8,776 nucleotides of DNA from an uncultured Bacilli bacterium (GCA_944327425.1 CALVHJ010000059.1:1-8776), one strand, 5' to 3'. Numbered from the stretch's first letter, positions 1-6,725 are shown. Notes: generated from the letters alone by a model not told the origin. A program made the numbers and translations.

Positions 1-25
1 ATACTTTTATAGAATTACAAGCATT

Positions 26-50
26 AAAAAAATAAGTGAACATCACTTAT
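26..50 (-). terminator. Intrinsic terminator closing the hydrolase operon
   Basis: Read on the minus strand, a 7-bp stem ATAAGTG/CACTTAT with loop ATGTT is followed by a run of seven T, the first of which is in the stem. It lies about 50 bases past the stop of the 298-residue gene and ends the two-gene operon. The plus-strand side has no comparable T run, so it should work in one direction only. Confidence 0.85.
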
Positions 51-99
51 CTTTTGTCATGGCTGTAAATACTAACAAACAATTTCTTAATTTACAATT

Positions 100-996
100 T
101 TAGTAAGCTATTTGATAATTCATAATTCCATATTCATAAATAGTAATATCATTTTGTTTATTATCTTTAATTTTATAAATTATAACATCACCATCTTCTT
201 CCTTAGCATAACTAAATATTCGCGAAGATAAAGATTCATATATACTAAAAGTATTACTTTCAAAATCGCTATAGCTTTGATAATTATTTTTCGTATTTTC
301 ATCTAACAAATTATACGCTTCTCTTGGGTTATCAATAAGAAAATTAATAAATTCACTTAAATAAGTAACAAGCTTATTTTCTTCCGTTACATTTATCGTT
401 TGAAAAGAATTATCTATTTCTAAACTACGTTCTACTATATCATAATTTAAAGCATAATTTTCTATATCAGAAGTATCTATAGGTCTTATGACATAATTAT
501 TACTATCATCAACAATAACTAAAAAAGAAACATTACTTTGAAACTCGTATTCATCACCCATAATAGAATTACTACTTAAATAACCACTTATAAAATAATA
601 CGTAACCAAACTATCAGGATTATAATAAATGTTTTTAGCAACATAATTAATAATACCCTCTTCTGTCCCTACAAAAGTATAAACATTACTAGCATTTATC
701 CTATTCATAGATATATATAAAGGATCTAATAGTCTTAATAATTCACTAGTATCTTCCATCAAAATAGTATTATAATAATCATTAATAATTTTTTGTAATC
801 CCCAAAATACCGCTTCATCCTCTAGTTTACTAATCTCATCATTTAAAGATTCATTTGGTTCATCTATATTCGGATTATTAGGTTCATTTGGCACTTCTTC
901 TTCATTAATATATGAGCTAATAACAATAGCCAAAATTGCTATAACTGCTATAATTATTCCTATAACTATTAAAACATTCTTCTTAGCTTTATCCAT
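100..996 (-). CDS. Single-pass membrane protein with two NTF2/VirB8-like extracytoplasmic domains
   Basis: The protein has 298 residues. A short basic start is followed by one membrane segment (about residues 8-29), with no obvious signal peptidase site. Next comes a Pro/Asn/Glu-rich linker (31-60) and an exported part that looks like two alpha+beta units of about 100 residues (roughly 62-172 and 205-298). Each opens with helices carrying Tyr and acidic residues (YYNTI, LLRLLD; YLSEFINFL, AYNLLD) and ends in strands. This shape, a membrane helix plus tandem NTF2-like folds, is that of Gram-positive VirB8-type proteins such as TcpC and PrgL; that match is inferred from architecture, not from identity. 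The stop of the upstream hydrolase (TAG, 1005-1007) overlaps the ribosome binding site GGAGG, four bases before the ATG, so the two genes are translationally coupled and probably partners. It could instead be an unrelated lipid- or wall-facing accessory protein. Confidence 0.6.
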   Translation of the reverse strand: MDKAKKNVLIVIGIIIAVIAILAIVISSYINEEEVPNEPNNPNIDEPNESLNDEISKLEDEAVFWGLQKIINDYYNTILMEDTSELLRLLDPLYISMNRINASNVYTFVGTEEGIINYVAKNIYYNPDSLVTYYFISGYLSSNSIMGDEYEFQSNVSFLVIVDDSNNYVIRPIDTSDIENYALNYDIVERSLEIDNSFQTINVTEENKLVTYLSEFINFLIDNPREAYNLLDENTKNNYQSYSDFESNTFSIYESLSSRIFSYAKEEDGDVIIYKIKDNKQNDITIYEYGIMNYQIAY

Positions 997-1004
997 ATAT
1001 CCTC

Positions 1005-4000
1005 CTAATTACTACAACCATTTTTAACATATTCTAACATACTTGTTATATTATTATTCATTCTTGTAGTACAAGTACTAACTGTATTCGCTGGTCTTTC
1101 ATATTCTGTACAAAAATTATAACCAACATCATAAGCATTATAGTTTCCTGTAACATATTTATAAGTAGTTGTATACCCCCTAAGTTCCTGTAAGAAAAAT
1201 TCTAACTGCATTCCCAAATCACCAATAGAAGCATTTCTAGTTTTAGCAAAATTATACAAGTTTTGTTTACGACTATAATATGTCCACTGCACAATTCCAT
1301 AACCAGCACTATCATTAACAAAATTAGTATACGTTCCATTATCAACAGCTAAAGTATATGCCTCATCACTATATCCTAAAGATACCTCATAAGTATTTTG
1401 TAAATTAATTGGACTAAAACCGCTTTCCGCTTGCATATTAACCATTATTCCTGCAACAGCATTCTCCGAAAACCCACTACTAAGCAAAGATGAACAAACA
1501 CTATTTTTATAATCCCCACTATCACCAGCTAAAATAAAACTGATATTCTGCCCGCTTACTGGTCGAGGATTTTCTGGATCAACATACTCTAAAGGATCAA
1601 CTTTTGTTCCATTAACCCGCATTTCAAAATGTAAGTGTGGTCCTGTTACTCGCCCTGTAGCACCCGTATAACCGATAATCTGTCCTTGAACTACTGTATC
1701 TCCCTCGCTTACCAAAACTTGACTTAAATGGGCATATAAAGACTCAATTCCTTCACCATGATCGATTTTAACATTGTTACCATAAGCTCCCCCACAGCTC
1801 TCATTACCAACTATACATCCAGTATAAACATAATTAACAGTTCCACTTTTAGTTGCAATAACCGGCGTATCAGTTCCTACACTTCCGATATCTATAGCTC
1901 CATGACCTTTTAGTACTCCCAAAGTCGGATGTATTCTTGGACCAAATTCTGATGTAATATTAACAGACACAGGATTTCCTCCATAAATATTACCTTGTGT
2001 AGCTTCCCTACTTCCAATAGGCCACCAATAAGCATCATTATCCGTAACCGTATAATATGTACAATAATCAGTTAAATTATATAATTGATAACTAGAACTA
2101 AGTGAACTATCTAAATTATCCATTATAATATTATATATTGCTCGATAATCACTACTACCATAATGAATACCCGAACTATCATAAGAACTTATATCATTTT
2201 CTGTATAATTAAGATCTATATATATTAAATTATCTAATCCGGAACTATTAATTAAACTCTCTATTTCGCTATTAAATGCTTCAATATTGGCATTATCAAT
2301 ACTAGCTAACTCCCCGTTTACTGGTCCAACTGAAACAATATAAATGTTATGATCGCTCCAATCTCCCACGGCTAAATCATAATATTCTTGATAGTAATTA
2401 CTTACATTTGCTAAATCATTAATACCTAACCAAATAACAATATTATAACTAGCCCTATCTCTCATAAGATTATTAATACCACTAATACCACCATCTATAG
2501 CATTTGTACTATCTATATCAAAACTACCACTGCCAACTAACCAATTATAACCATACCCTACTCCATAAATAGTATTACCACTATTTATAACTCCCGCATT
2601 TAACATTCCTCTTGTCCTTGAATCTCCCAAAAACAATGTTTCCCGATATACTATTTCCTCATCATCGCTACCACTACTATTATAAACTGCACCAAGTATT
2701 TCGGCATAATCATTATCATTAAGTGCCAAATCTTGAAATTCTTCTAAAAAATCACTATTAAATCTTAAAACATTTCTTGAAGATAAATTACTAATAGTTG
2801 AATTATATGAAGAAGAAATATACAAATAGTTACTTATCTCATTATATAAAGAAGTTAAAGAATCTATTTGTTCTTCTACTCCATCAAAAATATCTATATC
2901 ACCATTATCATACAAATCACAAATATTAACTTCTACATTCTTATCACTATTATTATAATTACCATAACTAAGAATATTAGTTTTTAAAGTTATCATTAAA
3001 GCTTTTAAAGCTTCCGAATCATAATCACCATCTTTAGTATAAGCATAAGCTAAATTAACTACTAAATCTTGTAAACTAAATGTTCCTAAAACCTCCTCAT
3101 CACTACAATCAAGCAAAGTAACTCTAGTCTCATTATAATTACAAAGACCATCATAATAACCGGTTGTCTCCTTATTTAACTCATTTACACTACCACTAAT
3201 AAAAAGTATTAAAAAAATCAAAAAGACAAATATTACTCCCGCAAGCCCTATAATAATTGGTATTTTATATTTATTCCATATTATCGCCAAAAAACTACCA
3301 ACTAAATCTCCTTCTACTTTATGATTATCCCGACTATTATTATCAGTATTATCTTCATCAATATTATCAGGTGGTAAATCACTAGGTGGCATAATCCCTG
3401 TATTAGCATTACTAAAATCCCCAGTATTATCTACAGATTCGCTTGTTTTTTCTTCACCTTCATTATTTTCCGCTAGCTCCTCATCACTTTGACTAAATAA
3501 ATTTTGAAATTGCGTATTTTTACGTATAGAACTACTAGGTATAGCTTGACCATCATCACTTCGAGATACTGCCTTACCTGTACTACTAGCACCTTTGATA
3601 CCAGTACCAAGAGATTTTGCTTCTTTTGGTGTTGCCAGAGCACTAGCATCTTTAGCTGAAGCTAAATCAACTGCTTTATTCGCCGTATCTGTAACTCCTG
3701 AATCATTTAACCCTTTTGTAAGGTTTTGAACCCCCGGAACTTTATCAACCGTCTTTGCTACTTCATCGGTTGTTTTATCAATGGCACCACCAATACCAGG
3801 AACTTTTTTAGCTACATCATATAGTTTTCCACCGACTCCTGGAGCATATACTTCTGAGACCCCTTTTAAAGTTGTATCTACAACCCTTTTGGTATCAGCA
3901 TGATCATTAGGCGTATTATTTTCTTGTTTTTGATTATTAGATGAATTAGATACTGTAGGTCGATTAGGATTATAATTAACTGAATTAACATTTTCAGTAT

Positions 4001-4028
4001 GATTATTTAAATTATCATTATCTGGCAT
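1005..4028 (-). CDS. Modular membrane-anchored cell-wall hydrolase (SpoIID-like, SGNH, M23 peptidase, phage-tail lysozyme-like)
   Basis: The protein has 1007 residues. Residues 1-250 are polar, disordered and cysteine-free, with PGVGG/PGIGG/PGV repeats at 63-100; this part should be cytoplasmic. One membrane helix spans about 254-278. Outside follow: a SpoIID/LytB-like region (about 314-450, EALKA at 339-343); an SGNH hydrolase (about 463-643, GDS with Ser470, GIND with Asn537, His622); an M23 endopeptidase (about 690-815) with zinc ligands His709, Asp713 and His800 and catalytic His767/His798; and a C-terminal phage-tail-lysozyme-like muramidase (about 853-1004, QAESG with Glu868, GYGIVQW at 909-915). 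The M23 motifs are complete, so peptidoglycan cross-link cleavage is the firmest activity; Glu868 suggests glycan cleavage. The start is supported by AGAGGGTG seven bases upstream. PrgK-type VirB1 hydrolases of conjugation systems also combine several wall-cutting domains behind a membrane helix. An engulfment or sporulation role is an alternative. Confidence 0.88.
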   Translation of the reverse strand: MPDNDNLNNHTENVNSVNYNPNRPTVSNSSNNQKQENNTPNDHADTKRVVDTTLKGVSEVYAPGVGGKLYDVAKKVPGIGGAIDKTTDEVAKTVDKVPGVQNLTKGLNDSGVTDTANKAVDLASAKDASALATPKEAKSLGTGIKGASSTGKAVSRSDDGQAIPSSSIRKNTQFQNLFSQSDEELAENNEGEEKTSESVDNTGDFSNANTGIMPPSDLPPDNIDEDNTDNNSRDNHKVEGDLVGSFLAIIWNKYKIPIIIGLAGVIFVFLIFLILFISGSVNELNKETTGYYDGLCNYNETRVTLLDCSDEEVLGTFSLQDLVVNLAYAYTKDGDYDSEALKALMITLKTNILSYGNYNNSDKNVEVNICDLYDNGDIDIFDGVEEQIDSLTSLYNEISNYLYISSSYNSTISNLSSRNVLRFNSDFLEEFQDLALNDNDYAEILGAVYNSSGSDDEEIVYRETLFLGDSRTRGMLNAGVINSGNTIYGVGYGYNWLVGSGSFDIDSTNAIDGGISGINNLMRDRASYNIVIWLGINDLANVSNYYQEYYDLAVGDWSDHNIYIVSVGPVNGELASIDNANIEAFNSEIESLINSSGLDNLIYIDLNYTENDISSYDSSGIHYGSSDYRAIYNIIMDNLDSSLSSSYQLYNLTDYCTYYTVTDNDAYWWPIGSREATQGNIYGGNPVSVNITSEFGPRIHPTLGVLKGHGAIDIGSVGTDTPVIATKSGTVNYVYTGCIVGNESCGGAYGNNVKIDHGEGIESLYAHLSQVLVSEGDTVVQGQIIGYTGATGRVTGPHLHFEMRVNGTKVDPLEYVDPENPRPVSGQNISFILAGDSGDYKNSVCSSLLSSGFSENAVAGIMVNMQAESGFSPINLQNTYEVSLGYSDEAYTLAVDNGTYTNFVNDSAGYGIVQWTYYSRKQNLYNFAKTRNASIGDLGMQLEFFLQELRGYTTTYKYVTGNYNAYDVGYNFCTEYERPANTVSTCTTRMNNNITSMLEYVKNGCSN

Positions 4029-4054
4029 CTACTTCACCCTCTTCAACTATAAAG

Positions 4055-4063
4055 ATTATAACA
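4055..4063 (-). promoter_or_regulatory. Extended -10 SigA-type promoter of the hydrolase operon
   Basis: On the minus strand TGTTATAAT (TGn plus a perfect TATAAT) lies 26 bases before the hydrolase start codon. No good -35 box is visible at 17 bases; a run of ten A/T pairs (4074-4083) occupies that place and could act as an UP-like element. The hydrolase start has its ribosome binding site at about 4036-4043. This vegetative-looking promoter faces away from the coat-gene promoter. Confidence 0.6.
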
Positions 4064-4097
4064 CAAACAATTTAAAAAAAAAAGAACTATAAAATAC

Positions 4098-4124
4098 ACG
4101 AATTAGAAAGTTTAACATAAATTA
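4098..4124 (+). promoter_or_regulatory. SigK-like promoter of the coat gene
   Basis: CATAAATTA at 4116-4124 fits the SigK -10 consensus CATANNNTA at every fixed position. AC at 4098-4099, 16 bases upstream, fits the minimal SigK -35 element. Transcription would start near 4131, leaving a leader of about 24 bases that carries the ribosome binding site. SigE has a related -10 (CATACANT) that fits less well. The inference is strengthened by the gene product, because B. subtilis cotY/cotZ are SigK-dependent. Confidence 0.6.
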
Positions 4125-4154
4125 TTAGTGAGAATACATGAAAGGGTGAATAAT

Positions 4155-4595
4155 ATGAATAATTGTGAAAATAATTCTGGAAACTGCATTAATGAAATAT
4201 TAAGTGTTATTTTGGTTCTTCAACAAAATGCCTGTCCTGAAACCTGCTTAGATGCTTGTGATCGTCCCGTACTCGGAGGTGGACCAAACTGTTTAGTATG
4301 TAATACTAGACCAGTAATGCTTTATACTTGTTGTGGTAATGGCGTTCCTTGGAGTATGCCAACCACAAAAGATACCACCGTCTCTTGTGCCGGAACAACA
4401 AGTTCTACTTGCTCTAGCGTATTTAGAGTAGAAAAAATTGAAGGAAACTGCTGTACTTTTAGAGTTCTAGCTGATAACCCAGATACAACAAGCCTAAATC
4501 CATACGTTGCTACTAATTCTTTCTTTACAATGGACTGCAGCTGTCTATGTTCTATTAGATGCTTATCTGATACTTTTGTAGACTGTGTTTGCTAA
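4155..4595 (+). CDS. Spore coat protein, CotY/CotZ family
   Basis: The protein has 146 residues, 19 of them cysteine (13 percent), spread over the whole length with pairs such as CC, CSC and CVC. The segment FRVEKIEGNCCTFRVL and the later DCSCLCSIRCL correspond to conserved parts of B. subtilis CotZ/CotY (FRVERVHGSC and DLDCFCAINCL), which form the disulfide-cross-linked insoluble outer layer of the spore. Length is close to the B. subtilis proteins. ATG 4155 was chosen because GAAAGGGTGA (4140-4149) sits five bases before it. The in-frame GTG at 4128 has no ribosome binding site and would lie upstream of the predicted transcription start. The gene stands alone between divergent and convergent neighbours, has a SigK-like promoter and its own terminator, and is expected to be expressed late in the mother cell. 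Confidence 0.85.
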   Translation: MNNCENNSGNCINEILSVILVLQQNACPETCLDACDRPVLGGGPNCLVCNTRPVMLYTCCGNGVPWSMPTTKDTTVSCAGTTSSTCSSVFRVEKIEGNCCTFRVLADNPDTTSLNPYVATNSFFTMDCSCLCSIRCLSDTFVDCVC

Positions 4596-4608
4596 TATTT
4601 ATTTAAAG

Positions 4609-4655
4609 GACTGTCGGGAAATTAAATGATTAATTTCCTAACAGTCTCTTTTTTT
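4609..4655 (+). terminator. Intrinsic terminator between convergent coat and Nudix genes
   Basis: GACTGT (4609-4614) pairs with ACAGTC (4641-4646) and GGAAATTAA (4617-4625) with TTAATTTCC (4630-4638). A small C-A/G-T interruption separates them and the loop is ATGA. Seven T follow at 4649-4655. It ends the coat gene. The same hairpin lies 17 bases past the Nudix stop on the minus strand, where only a short broken T stretch follows, so it may also serve that operon weakly. Confidence 0.85.
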
Positions 4656-4671
4656 ATTGGAAATGTTATTT

Positions 4672-5127
4672 TTATCTTTCTTTATCATTAACCAATAAAT
4701 AATTGAGTTCCCATAAAGCATTTTTATTACTATCCCATGTGAGCTTATTCATTGCTTCTTCATAACTTAACCACTCCATCTTCGTATGTTCCTGGGATAA
4801 TTTAATATTTTCATTTGTAGCATCTATTCCAAAGGCATGTTCATAAATAAGATAAATATCTTTCCCCCACAAAAATGTTTTAGTAACAAATAAAACTGGT
4901 ATAGTACAAATAGATTTTAAGGGAATAACCGGTGCATTATAAGTAATACCAGCCTCTTCATAAGCTTCTCTTTGACATGCTTCTAAAAATGTTTCATTAT
5001 CTTCTACTCCTCCAGCAATTCCTTGCCATCTTTCATGTTCACCCGCTCTGCAAAAAATACCATACAAATAATTCCCATTTTCATCCTTCTTAAAAGGAAA
5101 AGCCAAAATTTGATGTGGTTGCCTCAT
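4672..5127 (-). CDS. Nudix hydrolase
   Basis: The protein has 151 residues and a perfect Nudix box, GX5EX7REUXEEXGU: Gly39, Glu45, Arg53-Glu54, Glu57-Glu58 and Gly60. The glutamates bind the metal that cleaves a nucleoside diphosphate linked to another group. The N-terminal RQPHQILAFPF and the QGIAGGVE stretch resemble small (d)NTP pyrophosphohydrolases of the dATP/dihydroneopterin triphosphate type, but the substrate cannot be read from the sequence. It begins six bases after the Rel stop. Its ribosome binding site AGAGGAGGT overlaps the last Rel codons, so the two are translationally coupled. Some Nudix enzymes hydrolyse (p)ppGpp (Bacillus NahA, Thermus Ndx8), which would suit this operon; that is an inference from position. 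Confidence 0.85.
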   Translation of the reverse strand: MRQPHQILAFPFKKDENGNYLYGIFCRAGEHERWQGIAGGVEDNETFLEACQREAYEEAGITYNAPVIPLKSICTIPVLFVTKTFLWGKDIYLIYEHAFGIDATNENIKLSQEHTKMEWLSYEEAMNKLTWDSNKNALWELNYLLVNDKER

Positions 5128-5133
5128 TTAAAT

Positions 5134-6573
5134 CTACCTCCTCTCAAATTCTCTTATCTTTTTCCTAGCCCTAGTTGTTACAACTTTACTTAGCCATTCT
5201 TCTCTAGGACCAAAAGATAAATCATCTGTAATAATTTTTACTCTATCCTTGTTCTTTAAAGGATAACCCACATCTACATACTCTTCATTAACCATTGCTG
5301 CGACCATTGTATTACCTATGTCTGTATGTATCTTATAAGCAAAATCTATTGGTGTTGCTCCTTTTGGCAATTCCACAATATCCCCTTTAGAAGTATATAC
5401 ATATATTTTATCAGCAAATAATTCTTTCTTTATTTGTAATACAAATTCTTGATTATCTCCAAACATTGAATTAATTTCTACTAAAGATTTAAAAAATTGA
5501 TATTTTTCTTTCAAATCCTTCTGCATAACCTCTCTGGCATTTCCTTTTTTGATATCCCAATAAGTAGCAAGCCCAAAAGAAGCTACTCTATCCATATTAA
5601 AAGTTCTAATTTGCGTTTGAACAAGCCTATCATTAGGGCCAAAAACTGTTGTATGAAGTGATCTATACATATTTGTTTTAGGATTACTTATATAATCTTT
5701 AAACTTATCATTCACCGGATAATATTTACTATGAACTAAACCCAAAGTCAAATAACAATTTTCAATTTCATCAACTATAATTTTTAAAGCAAGTAAATCG
5801 TGTATATCGGCTAACTTATGACCATCACTTAATCTTTTATAAATTCCATAGATATTTTTAGTTCTAATCTTAATCTCATTAGGGATATCTCTATCATTTA
5901 ACATCGTTTGTATTTTAAAAAGCATTTCTTTTAAAGTATCGCTATTTTCCATCTCTAACTTTCTTTTTTTCTCATCAAGACTATGATACAAATCAGGTTT
6001 CAAATACCTAAAAGATAAATCTTCTAATTCTGATTTAATGCGATAAGCTCCAATATAGTAAGCTAGAGGAACAAATATTTCCATTGTTTCTAAAGCATTT
6101 TCCCGCTGTTTAAACGGTGTTTTAAATTGCAGTGTTCGCATATTGTGAAGACGATCAGCTAATTTAATTATTATGATTCTGACATCTTCTGTAATACTTG
6201 TAATAATTTTTCTTGTATTAGCTAAATTTTGAGCTTGTTTAGAAGAAAAATTAAGTTTGCTAATTTTCGTAACACCATCAACCAAATTAGCTACATTCTT
6301 ATTAAATACATGAGCTATATCCTCTTTAGTAACACTTGTATCCTCTAGCGTATCATGAAGCAAACTTGCACAAAGAGTATCCCCATCAGCATGCATTTCC
6401 GCTAAAATATAGGCAACATTAAGAGGATGATTTATATATGGCTCTCCACTTTGCCTAAATTGATTCTCATGCAAAACTTTTGCATATTCATATGCTTTTC
6501 TTACTCTTTCGCATTCTTCTAAATTATACTCTCCTACCAATTGCATTAATGCCTCAATGCTAACATTCCTCAT
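5134..6573 (-). CDS. Short RelA/SpoT-family protein, probable (p)ppGpp hydrolase (HD-synthetase-TGS)
   Basis: The protein has 479 residues against about 730-740 for a complete Rel. The N-terminal HD hydrolase is intact by comparison with S. equisimilis Rel: Arg40, His49, His73-Asp74, Glu77-Asp78, and Asp140/Asn144/Thr147 in LADRLHNMRTL. The synthetase region (about 220-345) keeps Arg237, Lys239, Asp259, Asn301, Tyr303 and His307. It has Ile236 for the loop Gly, Asn240 for His, Gln319 where the essential Glu of EVQIRT sits, Ser332 for the Glu of the following AE pair, and Tyr338 for the His of AAHW. Asp328 matches SpoT rather than RelA. The TGS domain (about 387-447) is present. The protein ends a few residues into the helical domain (WLSKVVTTRARKKIREF), with no zinc-finger or ACT domain. 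I infer a hydrolase with little or no synthetase activity. The start follows AAAGGAGG by six bases. Confidence 0.85.
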   Translation of the reverse strand: MRNVSIEALMQLVGEYNLEECERVRKAYEYAKVLHENQFRQSGEPYINHPLNVAYILAEMHADGDTLCASLLHDTLEDTSVTKEDIAHVFNKNVANLVDGVTKISKLNFSSKQAQNLANTRKIITSITEDVRIIIIKLADRLHNMRTLQFKTPFKQRENALETMEIFVPLAYYIGAYRIKSELEDLSFRYLKPDLYHSLDEKKRKLEMENSDTLKEMLFKIQTMLNDRDIPNEIKIRTKNIYGIYKRLSDGHKLADIHDLLALKIIVDEIENCYLTLGLVHSKYYPVNDKFKDYISNPKTNMYRSLHTTVFGPNDRLVQTQIRTFNMDRVASFGLATYWDIKKGNAREVMQKDLKEKYQFFKSLVEINSMFGDNQEFVLQIKKELFADKIYVYTSKGDIVELPKGATPIDFAYKIHTDIGNTMVAAMVNEEYVDVGYPLKNKDRVKIITDDLSFGPREEWLSKVVTTRARKKIREFERR

Positions 6574-6579
6574 AACTCT

Positions 6580-6587
6580 CCTCCTTT
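6580..6587 (-). promoter_or_regulatory. Strong ribosome binding site of the Rel gene
   Basis: AAAGGAGG lies six bases before the Rel ATG and only five bases past the T run of the leader terminator. Any transcript that reads through the terminator therefore has this site immediately available; the terminator hairpin itself does not include it. This points to control at transcription rather than at Rel translation. Confidence 0.8.
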
Positions 6588-6592
6588 AATAT

Positions 6593-6629
6593 AAAAAAAC
6601 AAGTGAAGCCAAACCGGCAAGACACTTGT
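6593..6629 (-). terminator. Intrinsic terminator (attenuator) inside the Rel leader
   Basis: On the minus strand ACAAGTG (6629-6623) pairs with CACTTGT (6605-6599). Inside it are a short internal loop and GCC/GGC around GGTTT. Seven T follow (6599-6593), the first shared with the stem. It lies between the leader ORF stop (6633-6635) and the Rel ribosome binding site. Because the promoter is upstream of it and no second promoter fits between it and the gene, Rel expression requires read-through, which is the geometry of an attenuator. Confidence 0.85.
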
Positions 6630-6632
6630 ATT

Positions 6633-6725
6633 TTACATCACAACAACATTTAAAGAGCAGAAAGCCTTTATGGTATTATTATCTAAACAACAATCTCGTT
6701 TTAATTTAGCTACCATAAAAGTCAT
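6633..6725 (-). CDS. 30-residue leader peptide ORF upstream of Rel
   Basis: ATG at 6725, preceded by AAGGAG (6739-6734) with eight bases between, opens 30 codons ending in TAA at 6635-6633. The peptide starts MTFMVAKLKRDCC, has three cysteines (12, 13, 23) and ends NVVVM. It has no membrane segment or signal peptide and I recognise no family. Promoter spacing, ribosome binding site and a terminator beginning three bases after the stop all argue that it is translated. A ribosome at the three Val codons or at the stop would cover the first arm of the terminator. It may be a regulatory leader peptide; a small functional protein is the alternative. Confidence 0.6.
   Translation of the reverse strand: MTFMVAKLKRDCCLDNNTIKAFCSLNVVVM

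Noticed and set aside
100..4028. Integrative element or prophage carrying the hydrolase pair
   Set aside because: The phage-tail-lysozyme-like domain alone is not enough; there is no integrase, direct repeat or other phage or conjugation gene, and the base composition looks like that of its neighbours.
4128..4154. GTG at 4128 as start of the coat gene (155 residues)
   Set aside because: It has no ribosome binding site and lies upstream of the predicted SigK transcription start; ATG 4155 has a well-placed GAAAGGGTGA.
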